DNA of 64,000 nucleotides, from positions 5,001 through 69,000 of the forward strand of contig JAMWET010000063.1 in the NCBI GenBank assembly GCA_024036415.1, written 5' to 3'. The notes under the pieces were generated by a model. That model did not search any database and had not been told where the DNA came from. It worked only from the letters and a program-made list of their open reading frames with translations. Positions 1-31,715 of this stretch are shown here, in pieces; positions within the stretch are counted from its first letter, which is position 1, and the number at the start of each line of letters is the position of its first letter. The stretch comes from Prochilodus magdalenae (taxonomy: Eukaryota; Chordata; Actinopteri; Characiformes; Prochilodontidae). Position numbers and translations under genes: made by a program.

Positions 1-278
1 CCGGTGATGGAGAGCGAAGCGGATTGACAGGCGTGGCGTCATTGAGCGTTGCCCTCTGGGAAGTTGAGTCCGGGGAAGCACGGGAGCAGGGAAAACCCGG
101 AAGCGTGACAGGAACCAGCTGATATCAGCAGTAAACGTGATCGGATGAATGAATGACAACATCCTCCACTGGCAGCTTTTTTAAATATCCAGTCTAAACT
201 TTTACACTGATGTTACACGACATTATTAGATTGTCATTTTTAACTCTTCCTTTGGGAACGGTTTTCCTGATTCTTTAA

Positions 279-19885
<19,607 letters not shown>

Positions 19886-21149
19886 GGACCGGGGGACGTC
19901 TGAAGGGGCGACGGCATTCGGGGAAAGAGGCAGGAGGAAGGTATGAATGAATTAAGGACGAATAACGGCTTCCTAGAAAAGGTAATAAGACTAATCTAGT
20001 CTTTAGTGTGCGTGTTTACATGTCTAACGCCGGAGACAGACGGCCAGTACAGGGACAAGTCCGCTGAAGCTTCTCCTGAGCAACGGCCTGCAGGGTCGCA
20101 CAACAACGTAATATCTTTTTTGTTTTGTCGTTTGTTTGTTTGTTTGGTTTGTTTGGTAGTGGCCTTAAACAAACATGGCTTTCGTCTAATTAGAGATGTC
20201 CTCATGACGGTTTCAAAATGAACGATGAAGGAAAAAGACACATTAGTGTGTTTGTGTGACGAGACGGGGACCCGACCACCAGGACACTCGTTCGTCCTGC
20301 GGGGGAGCTCCTTCATCATCTTTCCCCCAACAGAGTTTCTAAAGGGCTGTACGGAGAGACAGCAGAGGAGGTGAAGGGACTCGCGTCTCCTGCAGTGATC
20401 AAACAAGAGGGTGGAACTCGCCGACGCTGGGAGGTGCGCACGGGCCCGGAGCTCTGTTCCGCCAGACTGTGAACAAAGTGCTTTGTTTCAATTCCTGCAA
20501 AATCCTGTAAATATACACCCGTGACTTTTTTCTTTTGGTCGTATGGATCTGTTTCTTTTGTCTGGTTTTCTGTTCGCTCCCTCTTCTCATCTCTCTCTCT
20601 CTCTTTATTTCCTCCCCGTCTTCTTCCGCCTGGCGTTCCTACGCCGGGCACTATCTTCCCGTTTGATTCAGAATTATGAATGTATGTCTTTTTGTGAAAT
20701 TTGAAATAACGTGGGACCAAAACCTCCGTCTTTATTTTTTTTTCCTTTTTTTAATCCTGTTATTTTTTTTCTTTTTGCAGGGTCGTAGTCGATTCTGTCC
20801 TTGGTGAACACAATACTAGTGAATGAAATACTCGTGAACCTGTTGAACCTGTTACGAGTGTGCTTCAGATCACCTCATTCTGGCCAATCAATGTGACTGA
20901 TCCATTTAGCTAATGATAATCAGTATAGAGTAATAACTCATCACTTATCGGGACCACCGGACCCAAAAACGAGTCACATGTGACTGTAACAAAAAGTTCT
21001 GGATGTAGCCACATCAGTGTTCAGACACTCTCGCATCAAAGAACTGGTCAGGTGGTCCAGATTTGGTGGATGCCTTCCCTGGCACAGTTCCGAGGAGAAT
21101 TCCCTGTAGGCTGGGATTGTATCCACTGCTGGTAGACCCGTATGACCGT

Positions 21150-21570
21150 ACGCTTCCACACACCTGCAGATTCAGCTACTTTCTTCACACTATGGTCTTT
21201 GGCCACGCCCACATGCAGTCCCTCCTTTTAGCCAATCATTAACATCTGCTCTGGAGCCATTTTCCACACATGGAACGAGACATTCCCTGCACTGTAGCAC
21301 CTCCTCTGGAGGTTAGGGAACCAGCCTTGTTACCGGAGGGTTACTGGTACGAATCCCTCAGCCAACAGGACACGACTAAAGAGCCCTTGAGCAAGTCATC
21401 TAACCCCTAGCTGCTCCCCAGGTGCCATGCATAGGGCCTCTCACCGCTCTGGGCCGCTGGTATGGATGCATGTGGGTGCCAATGTAAACCACGATTGGCA
21501 AATGGTTCTCAATCCCCCCACAAGTATATAGAACCCCAACATCTTTGCACAGTGCCATCTGCAGGAGCCT
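21150..21570 (-). mobile_element. Dispersed element with nested tRNA-like SINE
   Basis: 21160-21310 is the inverse of the block at 840-985 (GCCCACATGCAGTCCCTCC). 21540-21570 is the inverse of the block at 735-755 (CATCTGCAGGAGCCTGAAGT). Between them, 21305-21500 is a tRNA-derived SINE-like sequence (CTTGAGCAAGTCATCTAACC, TACGAATCCC B-box-like) absent from the copy near 720-985. Confidence 0.6.
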
Positions 21571-22131
21571 GAAGTTACTACTCGCACGGTGACTCGTTTT
21601 CGGTCCGGTGATCTTATTTTAGACGCTAAGACCTAAAAATAATCTTTAGTAACAAACACTTTCATTCATAAAGGGCTTTGAACTAATTTAGCACCCATTT
21701 TTAACCCACCCGATCAGAAGACTGAAAGCTCCGCCATCATATTCGCCCATCATGGTTCATAATGATTGTGTACATATTAAGGGCATGCTAACGGACATGG
21801 GTCATCGCCTTACATTACCCGATATGAACATCTCCACAGAGTTTTACAAAAGAAGAAACAAACAAACAAACAAAAAGAGAATTTTTCACTGAAACGTAAA
21901 GATGTCTTTTCTACAGATAGCTCCGCCCACATGTCCCGAACGTGTCCTGAAGAATGTGAGACTATTCAGACGTCTAGTGATTATATATCCGATATTAAGT
22001 ACTATTATAATAGAGTTTGTAGTGCCAAAGTGGCTCGCTGGGGAGGAGGGTGGGAGGGGGATGGGGGGGTATGTGTTTATTTAACGTTTTTATGGTGATG
22101 GATACTGTATTACTTTTCTAAAATAAGTATA

Positions 22132-22137
22132 AATAAA
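22132..22137 (+). terminator. Candidate polyadenylation signal for grm5
   Basis: AATAAA, the first canonical hexamer found downstream of the grm5 stop (2.25 kb away). Its use is not shown by sequence alone. Confidence 0.3.
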
Positions 22138-22679
22138 TGTTCCAGTTTTTCCAGATGTAAAGCAATACTACCATAAACACACTCACAGCACCCAGAAATG
22201 CGATGACGTTCATGAGATATATGAATTTTAATTTTCCTTCTTTCCTATTTTCCTTCTAGTCACCGGCTGATTTGATCGATTGTGCCATTTTGTTTATGGA
22301 TTGGGTATTTGTTTTGGATTTGTAAGGATTTTTAACAGAACTAAATCCAAATTAAGTTTAATTTCAGGGTCAAGTTGAAGTTTAAGGGTGTAACCAGGTG
22401 TGTAGGATGTTACATATTTAAAACAGGTTATTTATTAGGTATTTTAAGATTTAAATATTCACCTGGCGGTCTTAGGATTGAGGTTCCTTTACACTGTAGT
22501 GGTGAGGTAATGGAACACAGTTGGTTCTTGCTAATTCACCTAATGGAAGAAGTTTAATGAACTCAGAATGTGCATAGAGAGTCAATGGCTCGGCTCGGCT
22601 CGCTGTTGGTACCGCTGCAGGAATAGCTCCACTCTCAATGTAGCATAGTGATGCTGCATGAAGTGGTTGGTATAGTGTA

Positions 22680-22790
22680 GAGGGCCACACCTCTGGTCTC
22701 TATGTTGTAGGTTGGGGTTCGATTCTCCACCTGGGCAACCACCCTACATTATACCAGTCATTGGGTCGCTCTAGTTAAGAGTGTGTGCCC
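22680..22790. mobile_element. tRNA-like SINE fragment
   Basis: GGTTGGGGTTCGATTCTCC (B-box GTTCGATTC) with CACCTGGGCAACCACCC downstream is typical of the head of a tRNA-derived SINE. It is partial. Confidence 0.4.
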
Positions 22791-23010
22791 CTATGCTAAC
22801 CTGATAGCTAGCGTTAGCAAATGTGTTAAAGGAGGCAAAGTGGCTATAGCGGCTATTCTCTCTAACCTATCAGTAGTCTCCCAGCCCACCAGGAACCTTC
22901 AGAAAGTTACAGGACCAGTCAGAAGTTTAGACACGGCTAATCATCTAATGTTTATCTTAATGCTTTGCTTTAGAATAAAAGTGAGGACATCAAACTATGA
23001 AATAGCACTC

Positions 23011-23222
23011 ATGGAATTATCCAGTCCACCTTAAACTCCTCCAGAATGGAATTATCCAGTCCACCTTAAACTCCTCTAGAATGGAGTTATCCAGTCCACC
23101 TTAAACTCCTCCAGAATGGAATTATCCAGTCCATCTTTAACTCCTCCAGAATGGAATTATCCAGTCCATCTTAAACCCCTCCAGAATGGAATTATCCAGT
23201 CCACCTTAACCCCCTCCAGAGT
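23011..23222. repeat. 35-bp minisatellite, six copies
   Basis: ATGGAATTATCCAGTCCACC recurs with a strict 35-bp period at 23011, 23046, 23081, 23116, 23151 and 23186. Copies differ by one to three bases. Confidence 0.95.
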
Positions 23223-24727
23223 GGAGCTGTACAGGAGGATGGAGCGGCGTCCTTACCCTGCAGTGGAGCTGATAGAACAAGGTTTATTAATAAGCAGGTT
23301 TGGAGCGATTCTATTGGTCAGTCCCTCATGAATATTCACTAACCTGAAAGGAGAACTAGAGCTTTTACACTGTGCAGAAAAAGAGATCAAAGTTTTTACA
23401 CCACTAAATATATATTAGAGGTGGAGATATGGAGGAGTACCATACTGTGTACATCAGGAGTAGATGTGGTGTATCAGGATATGGACTGGTTCAGACTCTC
23501 AGCAGGTGGAGCTGTTCAGTGTACCACTGTAGAGTCTATAAGACCACCAACTACATCCAGTTAGAGGGGTGTGTCTAAACGTCTGACTGGTACTGTAGGT
23601 TGGAGCCGAGCCGGTACCATGCATTGGAAAAGCGGCCATTCGTTCCTCAGTATTAGAGGATGGAAACTGGAGCTGGTCCGGACTGGAGCCGTTTAACCTA
23701 CGACAATTTTTATTTTTTCCAGAATTTTGCCAAAGTTGCCAATGTACAAAATGTAGTAACTGGTGACTGACTGAACACGTTCCTCCATTTTTACCAAGCT
23801 AGCAATGCAATTACAGTCACACTAAAACGAATATTGATTATTAATTGATCGGGAGATGAATTAATCTTTTATGCTGCTAATCTTTACCGATCAGAACCAA
23901 CTTGTAAAACAACCTTCCCCCAAACGCAGAGTCCAGTTCTCAGAGCCTGTAGTAATAGAACTATCAGTGAGAATGTGTTGGTGACGTGAACGTCGCTGCA
24001 TGAACATGCGTGTTGGTGTTTGCGTTTTGCCGTGTGGGGACCCAGCTAGCTTTATTAGTGATGGTGAGCGTAAATGTCAGAATGCAATATCCGGCCATCC
24101 TTCCGGTGGCAGAGTGGTCAGCTTCCCTCAGAGCAGCAGTGATTCCCAGAGAAGCATGACAGATGATTCCCAGGGGGATCAGTAAAGCAGGTCGTGTCAC
24201 TGCTCTGGACACACTTACGGTCCGGGTCCGGACAGAACGACTCGGCATTGTTATCCCCCACTGGAAACTCGGTTCTGTGTTTAAACTGTGACTGAAAAGC
24301 CCATCGAGACTCTTTCCAACCTGTGCCAACTCAGACTGTGTGAACTGAGCTGAAGTGCTTTCATCGTTTTCGAGTTTTTTTTTTTTGGTCATGGTTTCTT
24401 TTTGCTGGATGTATTTCGGGGCTCTGTTCCTGTAGAGATCTGTAGAATGAAATATGATATCGTTCTAACGTATTTCTGAAGGTGTTTTTTGTTGATATAG
24501 TTCCATGCGCTGCTTTGTGAGAGACGTTTGTGAGAAAAGTGCTTTCTGCTATTTAGAAGCCAATCTTCTTTCTTTCCTTTCTTTTCTGGACATCTGAGGA
24601 CCGTTGTGTTGCTGTAATGCCACAATCTTTTCATTCATAATTAAAAATCTGGAATAGATCAATGAATCTCTGGTGGTTCGCTGTTGGAAGAAGTTCAGTG
24701 CATCACTGCAGTGCTATTGGGAAATGT
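23223..24727. other. Intergenic DNA, no clear feature
   Basis: Single-copy-looking sequence between grm5 and the minisatellite locus. Open frames on both strands are short and show no family motif. ATTAAA near 24642 could be a distal polyadenylation signal of grm5. Confidence 0.4.
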
Positions 24728-24788
24728 AGACTGATATGATCAATATTTACTGAGCTACACATACAGAAGTCTGTCTCTCAGTATGGAG
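24728..24788 (-). mobile_element. Tc1-like terminal fragment, copy 4
   Basis: A 60-bp piece of the 3' end of the Tc1-like family (AGACTGATATGATCAATATT, GTCTGTCTCTCAGTATGG). It abuts the duplicated block that starts at 24789. Confidence 0.7.
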
Positions 24789-27700
24789 ATGGTTTCTCCA
24801 GAACTTGTTTCCCATCAGCAGCTACAGAGCCGCTCCATCCGTCACAGTGGACGAAGTAGGCTGAGGTAAGAACTTCCAGAATAGCTCAGATTAATCATTT
24901 ATTCCTAATTCATTTTACAGCTCAGTATGTTTGTGTTCAGGCTAAATGGATCAGTGCCGAGTAGACAGTCCTACTAAAAGGAGGTTCGTTCTGTACTGTA
25001 CATGTAGTGACTGAGGTGTAGAGTGTGAACTGACGAAAGCGACCTGAAGAAAGTGAGATGTAAAGAGGGACCTGTAATGAGCAACCTATATCTAGTCACT
25101 GGTAAAGAGTGAACTGCAAAGAGTGAACTGTAGAAAGTGAGCTGTAGAGGGTGAGCTGTAGAGAGAGAGCTGTAAGAGGGTGAGCTGTAGAGGGTGAGCT
25201 GTAGAGAGAGCTGTAGAGGGTGAGCTGTAGAGAGTGAGCTGTAGAGAGAGCTGTAAGAGGGTGAGCTGTAGAGAGTGAGCTGTACAGAGTGAGCTGTAGA
25301 GAGAGCTGTAGAGAGTGAGCTGTAGAGGGTGAGCGGTAGAGAGTGAGCTGTAGGAGGTGAGCGGTAGAGAGTGAGCTGTAGAGGGTGAGCTGTAGAGGGT
25401 GAGCTGTAGAGAGTGAGCTGTAGAGAGGGAGCTGTAGAAGGTGAGCTGTAGAGAGAGGGCTGTAGAGAGAGAGCTGTAGAGGGTGAGCTGTAGAGAGTGA
25501 GCTGTAGAGAGTGAGCTGTAGAGAGTGAGCTGTAGAGAGCGAGCTGTAGAGAGCGAGCTGTAGAGGGTGAGCTGTAGAGAGTGAGCTGTAGAGAGTGAGC
25601 TGTAGTGGGTGAGCTGTTGAGGGTGAGCTGTAGAGAGACCTGTAGAGGGTGAGCTGTAGTGGGTGAACTGTAGAGAGAGAGCTGTAGAGGGTGAGCTGTA
25701 GAGGGTGAGCTGTAGAGAGTGAGCTGTAGGGGGTGAGCTGTAGAGGGTGAGCTGTAGGGGGTGAGCTGTAGGGGGTGAGCTGTAGGGGGTGAGCTGTAGA
25801 GAGGGAGCTGTAGAGAGAGAGCTGTAGAAGGTGAGCTGTAGAGGGTGAGCTGTAGAGAGAGAGTGTAGAGGGAGAGCTGTAGAGGGAGAGCTGTAGAGAG
25901 TGAGCTGTAGAGTGAGTTGTAGAGAGAGAGCTGTAGGCAGTGAGCTGTAGGGAGTGAGCTGTAGAGGGTGAGCTGTAGAGAGAGAGCTGTAGAGAGAGAG
26001 CTGTAGAGGGTGAGCTGTAGAGAGAGACCTGTAGAGGGTGAGCTGTAAAGGGGGAGCTGTAGAGAGTGAGCTGTAGAGAGCTGTAGAGGGTGAGCTGTAG
26101 AGTGAGCTGTAGAGAGAGAGCTGTAGAAGGTGAGCTGTCACAGCTGTCTGCCTTAGAGAGAGAGCTAACCACAGTGTGTTTAAAGCAGTGTGTAAGCGGA
26201 CCTTAACGCTATTTCTTTATCCTACACATTAATGGTTTCTCCAGAACTTGTTTCCCATAAGCAGTCACAGAGCCGTTCCATCCGCCACAGTGGACGAAGT
26301 AGGCTGAGGTAAGAACTTCCAGAATAGCTCAGATCAATCATTTATTACTAATTCATTTTACAGCTCAGTATGTTTGTGTTCAGGCTAAATGGATCAGTGC
26401 TGAGTGGACAGTCCTACTAAAAGGAGGTTCGTTCTGTACTGTACATGTAGTGCCTGATGTGTAGTGTGTGACCTGTAAAGAGGGACCTGTAGAAAGTAAA
26501 CTTTAGAAAGTGAGCTGTAGAGAGAGAGCTGTAGAGAGTGAGCTGTAGAGAGTGAGCTGTAGAGAGTGAGCTGTAGAGAGAGAGCTGTAGAGAGTGAGCT
26601 GTAGAGAGTGAGCTGTAGAGAGAGAGCTGTAGAGAGTGAGCTGTAGAGGGTGAGCTGTAGAGGGTGAGCTGTAGAGAGAGAGCTGTAGAGAGCGAGCTGT
26701 AGAGACCGAGCTGTAGAGGGTGAGCTGTAGAGAGAGAGCTGTAGAGAGAGAGCTGTAGAGGGTGAGCTGTAGAGAGAGAGCTGTAGAGGGTGAGCTGTAG
26801 AGGGTGAGCTGTAGAGGGTGAGCTGTAGAGAGTGAGCTGTAGAGGGTGAGCTGTAGAGGGTGAGCCGTAGGGGGTGAGCCGTAGAGAGTGAGCCGTAGAG
26901 AGAGAGCCGTAGAGAGAGAGCTGTAGAGAGTGAGCTGTAGAGGGTGAGCTGTAGAGAGTGAGCTGTAGAGAGTGAGCTGTAGAGGGTGAGCTGTAGAGAG
27001 TGAGCTGTAGAGAGTGAGCTGTAGAGGGTGAGCTGTAGAGAGTGAGCTGTAGAGAGTGAGCTGTAGAGAGAGAGCTGTAGAGAGTGAGCTGTAGAGGGTG
27101 AGCCGTAGAGAGCTGTAGAGCGAGCGTAAGAGTGAGTAGAGCGAGCTGTAGAGAGAGAGCCGTAGAGAGAGAGCCGTAGAGAGAGAGCTGTAGAGAGTGA
27201 GCTGTAGAGAGAGAGCTGTAGAGAGTGAGCTGTAGAGAGTGAGCTGTAGAGAGAGAGCTGTAGAGAGTGAGCTGTAGAGAGTGAGCTGTAGAGAGTGAGC
27301 TGTAGAGAGAGAGCCGTAGAGAGTGAGCCGTAGAGAGAGAGCCGTAGAGAGAGAGCCGTAGAGAGAGAGCTGAGCCGTAGTAGAGAGAGCCGTAGTAGAG
27401 GGTGAGCTGTAGAGAGAGACCTGTAGAGGGTGAGCTGAGCTGTAGCTCTAGAGAGTGAGCTGTAGAGAGAGAACTGTAGAGAGAGAGCCGTAGAGAGTGA
27501 GCTGTAGAGAGTGAGCTGTAGAGAGAGAGCCGTAGAGAGTGAGCCGTAGAGAGAGAGCCGTAGAGAGAGAGCCGTAGAGAGAGAGCCGTAGAGAGAGAGC
27601 CGTAGAGAGTGAGCTGTAGAGAGAGAGCTGTAGAGAGTGAGCTGTAGAGAGTGAGCTGTAGAGAGAGAGCTGTAGAGAGAGAGCTGTAGAGAGTGAGCTG

Positions 27701-28370
27701 TAGAGAGTGAGCTGTAGAGAGAGAGCTGTAGAGAGAGAGCTGTAGAGAGAGAGCTGTAGAGAGTGAGCTGTAGAGAGTGAGCTGTAGAGAGAGAGCTGTA
27801 GAGAGAGAGCTGTAGAGAGTGAGCTGTAGAGAGAGAGCTGTAGAGAGAGAGCTGTAGAGAGTGAGCTGTAGAGAGAGAGCTGTAGAGAGAGAGCTGTAGA
27901 GAGTGAGCTGTAGAGAGTGAGCTGTAGAGGGAGCTGTAGAGAGTGAGCTGTAGAGAGAGAGCTGTAGAGGGTGAGCTGTAGAGAGAGAGCTGTAAAGGGT
28001 GAGCTGTAGAGAGAGAGCCGTAGAGAGAGAGCCGTAGAGAGAGAGCCGTAGAGAGAGAGCCGTAGAGAGAGAGCTGTAGAGAGAGAGCTGTAGAGAGAGA
28101 GCTGTAGAGAGAGAGCTGTAGAGGGTGAGCTGTAGAGGGTGAGCTGTAGAGAGAGAGCCGTAGAGAGAGAGCCGTAGAGAGAGAGCCGTAGAGAGAGAGC
28201 TGTAGAGAGTGAGCTGTAGAGGGTGAGCTGTAGAGGGTGAGCTGTAGAGAGAGAGCTGTAGAGAGAGAGCTGTAGAGAGTGAGCTGTAGAGAGAGAGCTG
28301 TAGAGAGTGAGCTGTAGAGGGTGAGCTGTAAAGGGTGAGCTGTAGAGTGAGCTGTAGAGCTGTAGTTAGT
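24789..28370. repeat. Compound 14-bp minisatellite locus
   Basis: Two arrays of a 14-bp unit (GTGAGCTGTAGAGA and variants) lie at about 25100-26145 (some 75 units) and 26468-28362 (some 135 units). Each is preceded by a copy of one unique block of about 240 bp (24789-25030 and 26232-26473, starting ATGGTTTCTCCAGAACTTG), so block plus array were duplicated together. Array 2 has runs with GAGCCGTAGAGAGA variants forming local higher-order patterns. Occasional 10- or 12-bp units break the period. The minus-strand open frames of about 350 residues (Tyr-Ser-Ser-Leu-rich) are by-products. Confidence 0.95.
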
Positions 28371-30475
28371 GATCTCTCCAGAACTTTAGACCGGTTCGGT
28401 TCTGGGTATTGTTCTTAAAGCTGTTCTGTTTTCCTAATTCCTGAGCTATTATCTGTTTCAGTGCTTTAATCAGTGGACATGCCATGAGGACATCACAACA
28501 GCAGATCAAACACAGAACCACATCAGAAGACAGAAGAGTCATTCTGTTCCTAACTGTGCCTTTATCTTCTGAGGCTCAGCAGTGAGTGAACGTGAGGAGC
28601 CTCCAGACTGTGAAGAATGAGGAGGTCCTCAGAGGCAGTTCCTCAGAGAACTCCTACACCCGCCTCCTGACTGCGCCTGACTCCCTGAGGAGAACCTGAA
28701 GATCCTCTGAAGTGCAGCACTGTCACTTATCACCACTACAGAACCTGCACGCATCAGTTTAACCCAGCTGAGGTTCTCTCAGAGTAAACCCTTCACTGAA
28801 GGGTTCTTCAGGGGCTCCTCAAGGGTTCTTCAATGGTTCTTGAGTAAAGACAACAGTTACATAGCGGATGATGTTTAAACACACATCTGCCTGTCTGCCT
28901 GCCCATCCATCACTTATCTGTGCCACACAGATGTGAGTTTGCTGACTGGTTTATGAGCTCGGTCAAAGTCTCAGTTCGTAGGAGCGTAGAAGACAAGCAG
29001 GGGTGGGTGTTGTTTGTCCCAGGCGGGAGCTGTCCCTGGAAAAGTCCCTGTTTTTATAAACAGTGAATTAAACACACACAGAAGTCTTTAAAAACACCTA
29101 CAGCTGAGCAAGACGGACAAACGTTTGCATGTCTACCACTTGCTGGCCTGGTTTAGAGAGTTGTGTTAAACTCCACCAGTAGCTAGCAAGTGTCAAATGA
29201 GTCCACAACATCACCTGTGTCTTTTCAAGTCACAAGGTAGCCCAGGGATATAAAGCAGGGGTGGGGCTATGTGACCTGAATCATGCTATCAGGTGATGGG
29301 AGGCATCTGATCTGCACATGTACACATTGTACTTGAAAAGTACATTTAGCTGACGCTCTTATTGTAGCTTACAGGGTTAATCCTATTACAGGTGGGCCAG
29401 TGTAGTGTTAGGAGTCTTGCCAGAGTCTTGCCAGACCAGGATTCGAAGCCCAGTCTCCCACCTGTTGCAGTGGCTCCCTGGTGGGTAGTGGTGCTATCTG
29501 CACCAACCACCCATGCATGGTGTTTCGCCACGTCATATAGAATATATGACATATGCCACATGTTAATAGGAATCCTCTCAGTCGGCCCAGAAGTGGCACT
29601 AGCAGGTCACTCTCTATAGGTCACTCATTCCAAGGGTATGTTTAGGCTGGCTACCTGACTACAGCCACAGGCCTTTTTATCTATACAGTATCACTATGGA
29701 TATGAGGGGTTATTTGCATCTTTCAGGTTTGTCTAAAATTAAATATTAACAAGATTAGGGCACATAAAGGCCACCACAATGTCGTATTTACCACTGGGAT
29801 TTTTGGAAAGCGCCATTTTTCCAAGTTCGGGCCACGACAACCAAACAGCTACGATGCAGAATTTTACAGAACGCTACGGAATCGCACACAGAAATCCATA
29901 TATCACTGCTTTATGTGCTGCGTCTGAATAAAAACATTTCTCATCTCGTAAACATCCTCTGTGTACTATTATAGCTAGTTTTGACTCATAATGACTTTTA
30001 ATAAGAGATAAAACTAGTGTAAAAAAATTTATTGTCTCTGAGCAAAACCACTCACTCGCTCACTCACTCATCTTCTTAACTGCTCTGTCCTCCTGGGTCA
30101 TGGGGGGTGCTGGAGCCTAGCCCAGCATTCAATAGGGGGAAGCCAGGAAACACACTGGACAGCCTGGCAAACCATCACAGGACAGACACACACATTCAGC
30201 ACCTCCTATTCACCTGGACATACAAGCTCCACACAGAAGGGACCTTACGCCCGGCTGGGAACTGAAACCAGGCTGGTATGAAGCAGCACCCGCTGCACCA
30301 CTGCACCACCCTGACCAAAACCACTCGAACGCAACTAGAGTTGTAAATAGGGACTTCCGAGGAGAACTTGCATGCAGCAACACAACCGCAGACTCGTTTG
30401 TGGGAAATGCATCGCTGCCTCAACTCCTCCAGACCTAGTGAGAGCCCATTTTACTCTGCGACTTTATTTCTGTCC

Positions 30476-30513
<38 letters not shown>

Positions 30514-31500
30514 CTTTTATGATTTTTTCTTTACTGAGTGTTCTACAACTGTCTGGTTTTCTGATACAGTTCACAAAGACATACATACACTTACCAGTGA
30601 AACTGACAGGAATGAAACCTGGTGGGTAGGCTCAGCATCGAGACACATGCGAAGTCTGTTTGGGGGCAGTGGATAAAAGAAGGCACGCACCAGGGACATG
30701 AAGGATCCGGGAGACCTGCACAAACCATGGACAGAGAGAACCAGCTAACTGTTTGACAAGCGTAGAGTGACCCAACCACCAGGATTGCGCACATTCAGCG
30801 GGCAGCGTTGCACTCTGAGTCACCCTGTAAGCGCCAGCACCACTGGCAGATACAGGACTACACGTACACACACTGTCACCTCTGCCCTTAACACTGTATC
30901 AGCGTCAGGAAAGACTACAGGGGTGTCGTGCCAGACTGTGATGGGGTGGCTCAGCGGGTCACCTACCCGCCTCCACCCCTACCGCACCATCTGCAGGAAC
31001 TGTGTGAGGATGTTCAAGCTGCATGGGATGGATTATCACAGGACACCATTAGGAACCTCTACAGCTCCATACCGAGACGTCTGGCGTGTTGGGTTAGCGA
31101 ACACGGCGGCCCGACGCCATACTGAGAGACAGACTTCTGTATGTGTAGCTCAATAAATATTGATCATATCAGTCTAAATTTATCACCAGTTATTGATCCT
31201 GGTCACCTATATCCTCCTTCCCAACACACCTGCACTCCCACACCTCCTTCTGGGTGCAGCTGTTCTCTGGATATATAGACATATATAGGATATATAGATA
31301 TTTTAAATAATTACATTTAAATAATTTTATTTATTAAATTAAAGAGAAAGGAGATATATTAAACACAACATGAAGAGCTGCATTGACTCAGACTGGGCTT
31401 CCTTAAGAGCCCCCCAGGGAGCTGCAGGGAGCTGTACATGTGAGTGATGGTCGTGCTAAGTTCATCAGCGTTGATTAACTGAATCATCAGTGCAGCTCTG
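28371..31500. other. grm5-ctsc intergenic region
   Basis: 29328-29500 is a dispersed repeat related to those at 5464 and 5928 (GACGCTCTTATTGTAGC, GGATTCGAAGCCC). 30046-30320 is the common fish repeat with CCTGGGTCATGGGGGGTGCT. 30478-30512 is an ATT tract. 30765-31265 is a Tc1-like fragment. No gene is recognised between them. Confidence 0.6.
30765..31265 (+). mobile_element. Decayed Tc1/mariner-like transposon fragment, copy 5
   Basis: Carries the C-terminal transposase stretch [20 protein letters not shown] through [18 protein letters not shown] (about 30975-31125) and the terminal block ending ACACCTCCTTCTGGGTGCAG. The catalytic middle is deleted relative to copies 1 and 2. Confidence 0.75.
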
Positions 31501-31539
31501 AGCTCTCAGACTTTTGATGAGCCATCAGACCAAACCTAA

Positions 31540-31586
31540 TCACATGATACACACCCCCCCGTGTCACGTGGCCTGGAGTCACATGA
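31540..31586. promoter_or_regulatory. E-box cluster upstream of ctsc (CLEAR/M-box-like)
   Basis: TCACATGA at 31540-31547, GTCACGTGGC at 31563-31572 and TCACATGA at 31579-31586, 130-176 bp before the ATG. GTCACGTG is the core of the CLEAR element bound by TFEB/MITF-family factors at lysosomal genes (family knowledge). Occupancy here is inference. Confidence 0.5.
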
Positions 31587-31715
31587 TAAGGCGGAAAGTT
31601 CGGAGTATTTCTTCGCTGCTGCTCAGACAGGCTCACGGAGGGCACTCGAGACCCAGGACGAGAGGAAACCCAGGGCTCCTTTCTGCGTCAGTGGGTTTTT
31701 TGAGTGAGCGTGAAG

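Larger units (their letters stand above)
19886..22140 (+). other. Probable grm5 3' UTR and downstream DNA
   Basis: There is no AATAAA in the first 2.2 kb after the stop. The first clear one is at 22132-22137. 20735-20780 is T-rich. 21150-21570 carries a minus-strand dispersed element with a nested SINE. The true transcript end is not known from the sequence. Confidence 0.4.

Noticed and set aside
20745..20781. Strong acceptor-like T tract with TTTTTGCAG after grm5
   Set aside because: No open frame or family similarity follows. grm5 already has its expected C-terminus upstream.
25092..26172. Two overlapping minus-strand open frames of about 350 residues (Tyr-Ser-Ser-Leu-Ser-Thr-Ala rich)
   Set aside because: They follow exactly the 14-bp minisatellite. 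The repeated peptide is what the unit gives in any frame, and there is no start context, domain or non-repeat sequence.
31704..31715. Earlier in-frame GTG start for ctsc
   Set aside because: ATG at 31716 gives a normal signal peptide directly. The GTG adds only four residues and is not a likely eukaryotic start.
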